64,000 nt of DNA from Leguminivora glycinivorella (Eukaryota; Arthropoda; Insecta; Lepidoptera; Tortricidae): assembly GCF_023078275.1 (NCBI RefSeq), contig NC_062980.1, positions 7,141,783 through 7,205,782 of the forward strand. The letters are read 5' to 3'. The notes under the pieces are model-generated. The model did not search any database. It saw only the letters and a list, made by a program, of their open reading frames with translations, and was not told where the DNA came from. Positions within the stretch are counted from its first letter, which is position 1. The number at the start of each line of letters is the position of its first letter. Positions 40,786-52,184 of this stretch are shown here, piece by piece. The position numbers and the translations under genes are program-made.

Positions 40786-43700
40786 GAATTACTAGATGGT
40801 TAGCAATAATCGTCGCCTTAGGACACCCCAAAGAAAAAGCAGTAGGGGATTTCCACTGTTAGGGCTGAGTTATAAAAAATGCAACCCGAATGTGATTTAA
40901 ATATACACACATGTACTAACTTCTGACTGCAAGCCGATTCCACATTTTCTATACGGCTTCTGAGATGGAAATATAATTTAATCGATAGTTTTGAATATCA
41001 TTTCACTGTAAAGAAGGTACATTGACTCCAAATAAGAGTAGATTCGTGTTTTCAAACGCCATTCAGCCTTGAAAGCCTTTGTCGCGTCTAAACGGTTTGA
41101 CAAAACGTTTTCAGATTAAAAAGTCAGATCTTATAGGTAAAATGCGAGTTGAATCTCAATAAGGCTGGGGAAAAGGCTCGAGTGAAACGTGATGCTTAAG
41201 TGATAGAAAATTCAGATTTTGTTTATTTACGCGAACCATTGTGTTTATTTGACATTTGATACAAAGTTTGGAATATAGCTGAGTATTTATTATGAAGATA
41301 TACGGTGAGCGATTCGAAAGGGAAAAAGACGTTCACAAGTTTAGTGTATCGGTCCTATCAATATTTCGATAGTCGTAATCAAGCAAAATCAATGTTAACA
41401 TGAAGATTGCTATTGAAACTATGAAACCATATATTATCCGAATAAACAAATGTAACCCAATCGTATCTTGTAGAATTTCGGGGTGAAAAAAAAAAAAATT
41501 AAAATTTAATCTGTTTATTTCTAAGAAACGTACCTATATGCATTTATGAACTTAACTGCAAATCTTAAATTGAAAAGATTATTTGAGTTAAGGAGTCTAG
41601 GTACATATGAATTGTTATTTATTTTATTTATACATTATTAAGTTACATACTTAACTTCTTATTTTAAATACGTACTACTTTCGCCACCATTGTACTACAA
41701 TATTCCTTATTAAACATAATATATGATAATTATGAAACCTTCTAAGTATGAAGTACCTACGATTTTCTTGTGTGTTTTATATTTTTACTTTATACCTAGG
41801 TACACCTATTTAAAATAAGATTGCTCAATACATGTTAAATGAACACTAATTGACTATTCTTCCAGTCTGTATATTTACCAATACTAACAAAGCATCTAGA
41901 AATTTAAAACAAAAACCGATAAACGCTCACTTAGCCGGTTTCTTCCAGAGAAATAAAAGTCAAAGGTCCATTTGTGACATCGGAGCAATTTGTCGGTAGA
42001 GGGCGCTGTGGTGTTGCGTTGCTCAAAAGAGAATCCCGCCTGCCATTTACGCTGTGCTGCTAATGTAATTCGACCAATTTGAAAAGGAGGATTTTGTTTA
42101 AGAATGTTTAAAAATACCTTTAAATTAAACACTGTATGTGAAGGTATAAACCTTTCAATACATATGGTTATGGGCTCCGATTTCCGCACTTAGCCTCATA
42201 GATAGAGGATAGAGGTCATTGTTAGGCCAATAACTAATGATAGGTGAATCCACTAGGTCTTGATTTTAACGTTTTAGACAAAATCAAAAGCTATCCCACT
42301 TCATTGATTACAACTTATACATATACATGATGCAAAAGATACTAAGTTGGCAACTTAATGTGGTAAACGAAGTTTATAAATATTATTGCTTAGTTAGTTG
42401 CTAGAACTATGCATGTCTTTAACGACTTTACACGGCTTTTATGATTCACCGCTGCAATAAAATTTAAATTTTAAAGACATTTTCAAACGTCTGCTAAATT
42501 TAAACGCTCTGGTATACAAATTAAAAATGCATATTCAGACGAATAGCGATGCCCGCGGCGCTAAATTAAGCTAAGCAAAGACTTTATGCATAGTTTGTTT
42601 TGCATTTTAAACTAAAGGGGTTACATTTACTTTACAAGACTTATACGAACTAAGCTTGTTAAGTGTAACGATTTAAAGTGTATTTTGTTATTGTGGCTTT
42701 TGCAAGTCTGGCAATGCTCTGGTTATAAAGGAATTATGTGTCATAGATGAGTAATGATTGTAGTTTCAAGTTAGTTGAAAGAGATCGGTTAAATCGGTTT
42801 CGTTTTTCGTAAATCTGTATGTAAAGTCCAATTATTACTTAAATCTGATCGCAACATTTCACAGGCATCGGTCGAGATTTACGAAAACGTTTGGCCCAAG
42901 CAAGTATAATTATAAAAAATTGTAAAAAAAGAAACATACTTACGTATAAAATCATATAAAATTTAGTGAGGGTAGCGGGCCAAAAAAAATGATATTATAT
43001 ACCTACATATGTATCGTAAGTTGAGGAATAACATAATCCAGGATTTAAGGATTTTAACAGAAAAGGGTTGGGCAGCTTTTTGGACATATGGTCTGACGAC
43101 TCGGTCCAGTCTTAAGGGTCGAGGGTTTGAACCCCCTGAAACCTTCCTCATATAAATCCCAGTCCCTGGACCCAAGAAAACCGTCGGTAATGCTTCAGTC
43201 AATCATACATTATAAACTTTGTAGACTACTAACCAAATGGTTAATCAGTAATGACCATGTGAGGTGCCATTTGGAATTAATTTTGAGAAAAACAAATTAA
43301 ACTTATAGTGAAACTTGAGACGACTAATTATAATGTGAGAAGACAATATTGACACATCTACCTGACAAAAATGACACACTACGTCAAAAACCGGTCGTAA
43401 TCTATAACCGCCCGCTTGTATGGCTACAACCCGCCCAGCGGGTTATTCGGCATCTGAGCAAGGTTCACGAGTGCCCATTAGGCGGGTTTTTAGTCACGAA
43501 AGTGTACTTATTGACGACGTGTCAAAGGCAAATATTGCCACGTCACCGAAGTGCCAAAATTGAATTTTAATTCTCCCGCTAAGACGAGCCAACCGAAGCC
43601 TTTTCTCGAAATGATTTTTGAGCCCTCACAACTTGAGTATGGATTAAGCCAGATAAACAAATTGTTCAGGATACGGTGTCAATATTTATTTTATCCATAT

Positions 43701-44035
43701 GCACGTTACTCGGTGTCAATTATAGTAATTGGCGCGGAAAAGTAATCAACTGAACACAAACAAAACAACAAGTTGACTCAAATTGCATTCCCAAAAGAAG
43801 CATTTAGGCAATTGTTGCAAGTGCACCGAAATGCAACACCCGTTAACTGGGTTAGCCAACTCCGCTAACAATGCGCTCAGTAATTGACAGTTCCCCTGTC
43901 TCCAGCGACTGCTGGCCACACTACTCGCTAGGGTGAGCACACGTTTGAGTCTTTGTGAAACTGTTTCCGTAATTTGGGTAGCTTCTAATTTAATTCAATC
44001 TGTTTTTTTTACCCTTTTTAATACATTTTTATTTT
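40786..44035. other. Long stretch without recognisable genes
   Basis: 3.2 kb of mostly AT-rich sequence. Frames at 41896-42189 (minus, 97 codons) and 43349-43570 (plus, 73 codons) are unrecognised. TCGAGGGTTTGAACCCCCTG at 43118-43137 is box-B-like (GGTTTGAACCCC), but there is no convincing tRNA fold. Confidence 0.35.
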
Positions 44036-44252
44036 TAACCCCCGACGCAAAAACCACGGGGTGTTATAAGTTTGACGTGTCTGTCTGTCTGTTTGTCTCT
44101 CTGTGTGTGTGTCTCTGTGTGTCTGTCTGGTATCGTAGCTCCCGAACGGATGAACCGATTTACATTTATTTTATTTCTGTTTGAAAGCAGAGTTAGTCGG
44201 GAGCGTTCTTAGCCATGTTTCATGAAAATCGGACCACTATGTCGGGGTTTTA
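44036..44252 (+). repeat. Dispersed repeat, family C
   Basis: TAACCCCCGACGCAAAAACC, GTTATAAGTTTGACGTGTCT, AGCTCCCGAACGGATGAACC and ATGTCGGGGTTTTATTC. Same orientation as 7837-8053. Confidence 0.85.
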
Positions 44253-45462
44253 TTCAAAATGTTATTGATTTATGAAAAGCAGATTTCTGAATAGAGGGGA
44301 TTACTCGATCTGAACTAAGCTATTTACATGTCAAAAATATCTCACTATCGAATAATTTCCGGCATCTTCTCCAGGAATTTCTATGTCTGTATCAAATTTA
44401 AACTAACTTCTATAACTAACTAAATTCGTTCAGCGATTTAGTGTTAAGAAGTGAAACGCACAGACAGACACAATTTAGCATATTTATAATATAAACACGA
44501 AATTGATCACCAAACCAAACCAGTAAGTACATCGAAATGGCACTTTGCGAAATCATTAAGAATACTTCAATTATAGATACGTTTTGTCTGAAAAATTCTA
44601 CGTCAGAAAAGATGGACAGGTAATTTGGAAGTTTTGGAGGCTTTGTACCTGCTACAGTCTACGTGCTACGGCGTAGCAGCTACAAACGTGTCAGAACTGT
44701 CAAACTGAGGCTTACCGGATTGCTACACGTTTCGAGCGATCATTGAAAGCGCAGGGGCTACAGCGAAACGCGAATATCGAGGTACCGATATCTAACTCTC
44801 TTTTTTAAATCTTCATGATTAGTTTTTCCTTTAGTCATTTCACTTGGCTCACGAAAATTAAGGTACCTCCGTTTTAACACTCGTTTTTTACATGACTAAA
44901 CCATTAAACATACCTTATACTCATGCCCACCTTATCTCGCGCATATCAAACTGTAGTCAGTTTAGACCGATTTCGAGAGATAGGTCGCCCTTTCTATTGC
45001 ATATTATAACTGGAAATGCATCGGATACCTAACGTAATTTCGTGAGTTTCGCGGTAAGCTCTTAGCTGCCAGTGTACATTTCAAGCGATAATCCTTGGAG
45101 CGTTTTGTGACCAAGACTTTAAAGGAAAGTGGAAAAAAATATGACAGAGGTTTGTTCACTTTTTGCACAGATGAAATATTAATTTCCTGGAAAAGTAATC
45201 CTATTCCGGTTCACGCCGAAACAAGAAAAACTCAATTTTCGATTGGATATGATGCAGAGCATATAAAAATGTAAAATATCATATTAGCATGCCAATTGTA
45301 ATATAAGAATTGTGTCTAAGAAGGCAAAAACTGATTGTAGTATTAAAATGTGATTAATTGATCAAAATTTAAATTAAATATAAAATAATATAGTACTAAA
45401 TATGTGATAAAAATATGTGTTAAGTGGGTAGGCGAAAGTACTTATGATATGTAGCCTTGTGT
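44253..45462. other. Unassigned stretch
   Basis: No gene. A short GC-rich patch at 44645-44775 (CTACGTGCTACGGCGTAGCA) is partly palindromic. Confidence 0.35.
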
Positions 45463-45463
45463 A

Positions 45464-45715
45464 CACTGAGAGAAATTTCCATTGTGAATTTAACAAGTTC
45501 GACTTGTTGCGGTTTATCCGTTTGAATCAGCCAAACGTATGTTTAAAACAATATGTGTCAGGTTGTTTTTATAAAATCGACTTGTTGATTCAAATATATT
45601 GCCGATTCAAATGACAAATAGCTTGTTGTTTGAACCAAAGAGCACGTAGGCGCTATTTTAACCAAAAAACTTGTTGAACGAACATGAACGAACATGGTTG
45701 TATTTTCTCTCAGTG
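45464..45715. mobile_element. MITE with CACTGAGAGAAA ends, copy 2
   Basis: Nearly identical to 36314-36562. Visible differences are few (for example ATTTCC for ATTTGC near the left end, and an AACGAACATG reduplication near the right). The left flank TA is intact, the right flank reads TG. Confidence 0.85.
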
Positions 45716-45994
45716 TGCCTACTCACTGAACGAATACCTACATTTTCTCTCACTAAATTTAAATAGATTCCAGTACTTACATTATCGTATCGGATTAATC
45801 TATATTATGAGATCTCGGTTGTGTTGGGACAGATTTAAAATATCTAACGACGGAAATTCAATATCCGGCGAATTTTATCCGTTCCCCGAAACGGATAGAT
45901 TTTGCTCACGACGGTAAAATAACTGCGGACATTGCGTTTATTTTTAATTTACTATTAATTTATAAAATATTGTCATTTGATATTTGCCAGTCGC
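45716..45994. other. Unassigned
   Basis: ATTTTCTCTCAC at 45743 echoes the MITE end next door. No gene. Confidence 0.35.
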
Positions 45995-46195
45995 TTTTCG
46001 GTGAAGGAAAACATCGTGAGGAAACCGAACTAATTCCAATAAAGTCTAGTTTACCCTTCGGGTTGGAAGGTCAGATGGCAGTCGCTTTCGTAAAAATTAG
46101 TGCCTACGCCAAATCTTGGGATTAGTTGTCAAAGCGGATCCCAGGCTCCCATGAGCCGTGGCAAATGCCGGGATAACGCAAGAAGGATGGATGAT
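45995..46195 (+). repeat. LINE 3' end, family E, copy 2
   Basis: GAAGGAAAACATCGTGAGGA, CCTTCGGGTTGGAAGGTCAG and CATGAGCCGTGGCAAATGCC, then AAGAAGGATGGATGATGAAT. It extends further 5' than the copy at 30440. Confidence 0.75.
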
Positions 46196-46199
46196 GAAT

Positions 46200-46650
46200 T
46201 TATAAAATAATATCCGGGCGACCGGGCTTCGCTCGGTTCTATTTTAATATATCACGTCTTTAGATAAAAAAAAACTCTTATAAATACAAAAACAAAAAAA
46301 AAGACAAAAAACAAAAACTTAATTTCTGGCCGGGATTCGAAACCCTGACACCTACGATCTATCTGCGTACATTAGACCGACCTCGTACGACTGAGCTAAG
46401 CGGAATCGATGCGCGTGCGGCGAAATTAACGACCATATTTTACGTTTACTAACGCGAAAGAAAAACTCATGAAAACTCGAAAATTCGCGTTTTCCGGGAT
46501 CTAAGGCTACGCTAGATCGATTTTTCACCCCCGAAAACCCCTACATAACAAATTTCAGCGAAATCGTTAGAGCGGTTTCCGAGATCGTCGGTATAAATAA
46601 ATAAACAAATATACAAGAATTGCTCGTTTAAAAGTATAAGATTCTTTCTG
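46200..46650 (-). mobile_element. tRNA-derived SINE
   Basis: On the minus strand the tRNA-like head has box A TAGCTCAGTCGTACGAGG (about 46381-46398) and box B GGTTTCGAATCCC (46333-46345). These are about 40 bases apart, as in RNA polymerase III promoters. Outside it lie the common tails TTCAGCGAAATCGTTAGAGC (46555) and CGACCGGGCTTCGCTCGG (46218). The T-arm pairs well (CAGGG/CCCGG region) but the acceptor arm is decayed, so it is a SINE head and not a tRNA gene. Confidence 0.65.
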
Positions 46651-47699
46651 AGTACCTAATATTAGTTTGTGACAAAAAAAATTAAGTCCTACAAGTCCTA
46701 CATTCATTGTAAAGAAAATTAAATGTATGATTAAGTAGGGAAACGTGATCAGTAATATTAATAAGATAGGTAATTACTTTTCCTTTTAATTAGGATTCTG
46801 TACCAAAAAGTTAAAAAAAGGGTCCCTTATGGTCTGTTTGTGATAAGGTAGTCTTTTGTTTCTTGCCTATTTATTTAGGTGTGCAGGAAAGAGATTAAAT
46901 ATATTGTTTTGTAACGTGCTCAATTTACGCAAGTATTACGTACGTACAGAATTCGTACACATTAAAAATTTGCAAATAAGAACTAATGTAATTTTATATA
47001 TCATTGACAATTCTTTCAACATTATTTTATAAAGATTTTTTGTCGTTATTCAATATGATGTATGTACATACAGTATAGGGACTATAATCAAAACCTATTT
47101 GAACAACGAGAGAAGGCATGTGGCTGCTTTGTCACCCTACACGACTGCTCATTATCTATTAGCCTATTACGGAATGGGATGACTATGACTAAGACTCTAT
47201 TTTGCAAAGTGTAATAACCTAATAACATAAACACGAATGAAAAAAATAGGGCATTCATAATAAGGAAGAATTTTTAGTTAAATTAAATTTTTAGTCAAGT
47301 AAATATGCAGGTGAAAATAAAATAGATATGACTGAAAATACACCGTTTTTATTGTCTTCCTTTAAATTCGACACGCCGTTAGGTTCATTATTAGAAACCA
47401 CCCCGTATATCAGTTTTAGTTAAATTCACAAAAAAAAATTTTCATCGTTTTCATACATAAGAAATTAATTAATCGGTGTGAGAGACCCTTAAGAATCATT
47501 TTCAAGTTAATGTCAAGCGATTAACGTCACATGTCATGTCAAAACAATTAACATTAGGAAGTGGTAAAACGCACGTTTGCGTCCATGGCCCACAAATAGT
47601 CTCGCCGGAAGACCAGCGCTGACCTTATGCTTAGCAATATGCTGAGGCGGGACCATTTCGTGGTAAACATTATTTATAGTGTATTTTTTAAACTTTTAT
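46651..47699. other. Unassigned AT-rich stretch
   Basis: No gene or element recognised. Confidence 0.4.
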
Positions 47700-47704
47700 T
47701 TGTA

Positions 47705-48013
47705 TTTTTAACCGACTTCAAAAAAGGAGGAGGTTCTCAATTCGACTGAATGTTTTTTTTTTTTTTTTTTTTTTTTTTTTTGTATGTATGTTACTCGATA
47801 TCTCCGAGAATCGTGGACCGATTTTCAAAATTTTTTTTTTGATCGAACCGGTATAACCCCGAGATGGTCCCATTGGCACCAAGTCAGGGTCTGATGATGG
47901 GATCCTGGAGAAATCGAGGGAACTCTTCAAATGTTATAGGCACATGTAATGTTTTTAGTCTATTTTTCAAAGGTACACCAGTATTTACGTCTGATGGTAA
48001 TAATTTTATGTGG
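47705..48013 (+). repeat. Dispersed repeat (AACCGACTTCAAAAAAGGAG)
   Basis: AACCGACTTCAAAAAAGGAG, GAGGTTCTCAATTCGACTG, then a T run of about 29 (47752-47780), ATCTCCGAGAATCGTGGACC and GGGTCTGATGATGGG. A very common lepidopteran repeat start. Pieces of the family also bound 52185 and 52970. Confidence 0.7.
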
Positions 48014-48251
48014 CTGAGCTGATGATGGAAGGTCAACTCCTCAATGGTTAGGAGTTTAAGGATAATTCTTTCACTACTGTACATGTATTCGGACTGATAC
48101 ATATAATATCACTAGGAACCACTAAAAATCAACTGAGCTGATGATGGAAGGTCAACTCCTCAATGGTTAGGAGTTAAAGGATAATTCTTTCACTACTGTA
48201 CATGTATTCGGACTGATACATATAATATCACTAGGAACCACTAAAAATCAA
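48014..48251. repeat. 119-bp tandem duplication, two units
   Basis: CTGAGCTGATGATGGAAGGT at 48014 recurs at 48133, and ACTAAAAATCAA closes both. I see only one or two differences (GTTTAAGG versus GTTAAAGG), so it is recent. Confidence 0.95.
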
Positions 48252-48260
48252 CAAATAAAT

Positions 48261-48653
48261 AAACTTTTTAACAAAAAATAAAACCGCCTTCAAAAATAAG
48301 CGCGTTACAAAACACGGAGAAACTAAAAAGCCAAAAATAATAAACCTTTCAATTCAGATTTCTTATCGTATTGCAATAAGCTAAACATCCAAATTATAAA
48401 CAAATCAATTCTTTTTGGAGTCGGTACCAGCCTGTGTATGGTTGGGTGGGGCAAACAGGCAATAGCAAGGCGACGAACAGGTCTGGTACCGACTACAAAA
48501 ATAATTGATTTGTTTATAATTTGGATGTTTAGCTTATTGCAATACGATAAGAAATCTGAATTGAAAGGTTTATTATTTTTGGCTTTTTAGTTTCTCCGTG
48601 TTTTGTAACGCGCTTATTTTTGAAGGCGGTTTTATTTTTTGTTAAAAAGTTTT
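48261..48653. mobile_element. Foldback element, copy 1 (170-bp arms)
   Basis: 48261-48430 is almost perfectly complementary to 48484-48653. Outer edge AAACTTTTTAACAAAAAATA, inner edge AGTCGGTACC. A 53-bp spacer contains GTATGGTTGGGTGGGGC and GCAAGGCGACGAACAGG. The second copy at 51010-51337 is in opposite orientation. Confidence 0.95.
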
Positions 48654-48654
48654 T

Positions 48655-48920
48655 TCCCCGCATGGAGTGAATGTGACGGGTTAAGAATTTCACCACCCCC
48701 TTTCTTCCCGTGGGTGTCGTAGAAGTCGACTGTGGGATATGGGTTAAATTGTGGCGAGGCGAGAGGCTGGCAACCTGTCACTGCAATGTCACAGTTTCGT
48801 TTTCTTTCAACCCCTTATTTGCTAAGAATGGCACTGAAACTTGAGTAGTTTCATGTGTTCTGCCTTCCCACAGTGCCTTCCCCTTTATGGGATTCGGGCG
48901 TGATTGTATGTATGTAATGT
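48655..48920 (+). repeat. Dispersed repeat, family D
   Basis: GTGACGGGTTAAGAATTTCA, GTCGTAGAAGTCGACTGTGG, CCTGTCACTGCAATGTCACA and ATGGGATTCGGGCGTG. Probably full length; it abuts the foldback. Confidence 0.8.
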
Positions 48921-49660
48921 GAATATCAATATGAGGAGGGAAAAATGTGAAGTACCTATATATTTATATGGAAAAGTGATCTCACCCACTTTTATCTGAC
49001 ATAGTAGCGCAATATTAGATCTGTGAAGCAGAACACGAAAAGCCAGTACATTTCCTCGCTGATTGAGCAATATATTCATGTCTTCCGCCTGCAGACTGCG
49101 CGGCAGATATCATTGTAACGAAACTACCGAATAACAAGGCCTCGTTTTTATCAATTTTCCTCTCGACTCTGGTCAAAGACGAGTGAATAAAAGAACTGTC
49201 AATCTTATACAAATTTATGCTCTAAAGAGAAATCTAAACCTTTACGAGTACACTTGTTTATAAGGTATTACATATTAGTATAAACAAACACTATCACAAT
49301 ATTCATTCTGCATAAAATCGGAATGACTTATTCAAATAAGTATTAAACAATACATATAGGTATTGAATATTCCTTCCTGAATTGAAACAATGTTTGTGAA
49401 TCCACTCTATCAATGTTTATTGACTTTTAAATTCGTGAAGTACCATAATATTATGTTCACCACACCAACTGATAAAGCTTACTTTGCTATTCGAAAACAC
49501 ATAGCAAAATTGCATTTTATCCACAAGAGTGCAAAGTAATTTCATACAAATTTTAACTTGATATCTTGAGCTGGCTGGTAGAAATTACCTATAATTGATG
49601 ATGATTTTGATTTGATATTGAACAAATTGATAGATTTGATTTATATTTATATTTATTTAT
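48921..49660. other. Unassigned stretch
   Basis: No gene or element recognised. Confidence 0.4.
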
Positions 49661-49664
49661 TTGG

Positions 49665-49985
49665 AGATCCAACAGCTATGACACAAGTATACCTATAAGA
49701 CACAGTAGATACGGGAAGCCAATTACAGGAACTCACTGGTAGTGACAATTTATAAAATTTAGTTTGATGTTTTATAGTCAGTATTTTGTTCGTGTTGGTG
49801 TGGTGAAAAATTTTGTGTTTCACTCGGTGGCAAAGTTTGTTTAACCATCGTGCCTTGAAACCCTCGCAACGCTCAAGATTCCACTTTTTGAACCACTCGC
49901 TACGCTCGCGATTCAATATTGGAATCTTTCGCTTGCTCGGGCTTCAATATTGGCACTACAACTTTGCCCCCTTGTAAAACAAATA
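49665..49985. repeat. Dispersed repeat (GAACCACTCGCTACGCTCG)
   Basis: GTGTTTCACTCGGTGGCAAA, AACCACTCGCTACGCTCGCG and CAACTTTGCCCCCTTGTAAA share motifs with the interior of the inverted repeat at 52376-52600 (GAGCGAAGCGAGTGGTTCG, TTGCCCCCTTGTATAACA). Confidence 0.6.
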
Positions 49986-50158
49986 ACTATTTCCAACGCA
50001 TAACATAACAACATATTACTATCTCATGGTCCCATGCATTACGTTTACGCGCCGCACTTGCGGTGACAATCACGCCGAGCGGTGGCGGGCAGCACCCGCA
50101 ACTCAGTTATAATATAATGCAACCGCATGGAACCAGCGCGCTTCTATGCCTTCTATTG

Positions 50159-50284
50159 TACCACTTCGGTGGCAAACAGGTATACGGTCCGGAAAGCGGT
50201 CACCGTAACCTATATGGACGCTTGCAACTCAAGGGGTATCACATGCGCGTTGGCGACCCATTAGAAACTTGTACACTCCTTTGT
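50159..50284 (-). repeat. Dispersed repeat, inverted copy of the 15.25-kb repeat
   Basis: GGTCACCGTAACCTATATGG, ACTCAAGGGGTATCACATGC and CCATTAGAAACTTGTACACT are the reverse complement of ACAAGTTTCTAATGGGGTGG ... CCATAGGTTCCGGTGACC at 15260-15335. Confidence 0.7.
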
Positions 50285-51009
50285 TATATTATAACCATAA
50301 AGTCTACGATCAAATAGTATGTGTTGTGTTCAGAATGTTCGTGTGAAATCCGTCTGTGTTGGTCATTAGTCATTAGACATAGACACACGCACTGGCTTCA
50401 TAGCATCGCGCTTGCTTTTAGCTCGCTAGGTCGTACCTCACATATGTATCAAAATATAGTATCATGATTTTTTTTTATAACTAGTATAACACTATACTGG
50501 TCTGTATTATTCAATAGTCTTTATAATTCTGATAATGTGTTGTATTATTGTAGGGCTGCTCGGGTGCGATTCTTTGTATAGCCGTGATCAAATTGCTAAT
50601 GAAAAACGTGATAATGCTTTTATATTGTGTTTTAGATGATTTTGACGATTCCATTCTTGATTATTTGGCTCACTGCCGATTCGAATTTTATTTATTTGAC
50701 CTATTTCCGATATAAAGACAGTTTTTAAGCCATTTCAGTCATTTTCAACACTGAGTTGACAGAGCAGATCAACAGAAACAGATCGAATAACTTAATATTT
50801 ACTGAACATTGTCTGTGCTCAAAAGTCATTTTTGAATGATTTATTATTATTTACCTACATTATATTATTTTAATTTTATTTCTAAATGAAATAAACTGGA
50901 AACTACTTTATTAGAAGACGGACCATAATAGTTTAAAATATATAATTGCATGTTCCTCAAAACAGAATAATATTATAGGTATGCATTTCAGCAGCTCATC
51001 GTCATCATC
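50285..51009. other. Unassigned AT-rich stretch
   Basis: No gene or element recognised. Confidence 0.4.
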
Positions 51010-51337
51010 AAAAAAGCGCGTTACAAAACACGTAGAAACTAAAAAGCAAAAAATAATAAACCTTTGAATTCAGATTTCTTATCGTATTGCAATAATCTAA
51101 ACATCCAAATTATAAACAAATCAATTATTTTTGTAGTCGGTGCCAGACCTGTTCGTCGCCTTGCTATATTGCCTGTTTGGCCCCACCCAACCATACTCAG
51201 GCTGGCCCCGACTCCAAAAATAATTGATTTGTTTATAATTTGGATGTTTAGATTATTGCAATACGATAAGAAATCTGAATTCAAAGGTTTATTATTTTTT
51301 GCTTTTTAGTTTCTACGTGTTTTGTAACGCGCTTTTT
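51010..51337. mobile_element. Foldback element, copy 2
   Basis: Arms 51010-51149 and about 51204-51337 mirror each other (AAAAGCGCGTTACAAAACAC against GTGTTTTGTAACGCGCTTTT). The spacer TTCGTCGCCTTGCTATATTG-CC... is the reverse complement of the copy-1 spacer, so the element is inserted the other way round. Both strands read through it with nearly the same peptide at both ends (MNSDFLSYCNNLNIQ and LQYDKKSEFKGLL), a mirror artefact. The outer 30 bp of copy 1 (AAAACCGCCTTCAAAAATA) are lacking here. Confidence 0.95.
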
Positions 51338-51745
51338 TTTTGTCTGTTTATCATGAATAAATGCTTTGTATTGTATTGTATAAAAGCTGCCACACACGTG
51401 ATCAGTAATTACTTTTATTTTTTTAATAACTCGATAACCGTAAGAGTTAAGACGCTAGTTTCTTAGCCAAATTAATTGTAATTCATCTAAAGAACCTTCC
51501 CTTAAAATTGACGGAATTCAATAAAAACACGGAGTATAACAGTGGCTTTATTTCAAGAACACCTTAGTTTTGTAATTGTATAGGTAATAATACTACTGGG
51601 CCTACTAGGCTAGTTAAAACTGCATGCAATCGTTGCCGCTCCTTATCGTTACCCATCTTTTCCATTTTGATTTTGGCGCGACAGAGCCAGGAAGGTGCGT
51701 GTCGTTTGCCACCGCGAATCAACGATTACATGTACGTTTTGCTAG
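51338..51745. other. Unassigned stretch
   Basis: No gene. GCGCGACAGAGCCAGGAAGG at 51677-51696 resembles 6509 and 37888, part of the neighbouring palindromic family. Confidence 0.35.
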
Positions 51746-51750
51746 ATTCC

Positions 51751-51921
51751 CAGGCCCCGTAGCCGAATGGCATTTCTACGACGCGAAACGAAAACGAAAC
51801 GCTGCGAGAGGTAGTTTGGCTCTGTCACGCCAATACGCAAGAGCGATAGAGATAGATATCAACGTGCGTTTCGTTTCGTGAGCGTTTCGTGAGCGTTTGT
51901 GCCATTCGACTACGCACCCTG
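51751..51921. mobile_element. Palindromic element, CGTAGCCGAATG family, uninterrupted copy
   Basis: Left end CAGGCCCCGTAGCCGAATGG, right end read inward CAGGGTGCGTAGTCGAATGG. The interior TTTCTACGACGCGAAACG and GAGCGATAGAGATAGATAT match the reverse complement of 37468-37963 minus its insertion. CAGG-type ends hint at hAT, but the flanking 8-mers do not match, so this is unproven. Confidence 0.75.
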
Positions 51922-52184
51922 TTAAGCAAAATAGACGTTTTAAATACTGGTTATAATTATGCTATCAGATAGTACAAGGATAACACATACTCGTATGTAA
52001 TACTAATGCTTGTAACTCTTGAGAGCTCCCGGCGTCAAGCTTGCGATAAGATGAAGGCAATCTTTGAACTCCTAAATAACCTCAGAGCTTTAAATTCTAT
52101 TTCTTAAATTTGTATATATAACAGAAAAGATACATCACTTGACTTTTGCTATTTTGTTAGTTTTAATATAATCTTTATTAACCG
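51922..52184. other. Unassigned
   Basis: Nothing recognised. Confidence 0.4.

Noticed and set aside
43118..43137. tRNA or SINE box B (GGTTTGAACCCC)
   Set aside because: No box A at the right distance and no foldable tRNA-like structure.
51039..51309. Pair of 81-codon frames on opposite strands with the same beginning and end
   Set aside because: Mirror image of the foldback element; both strands are nearly the same sequence in the arms.
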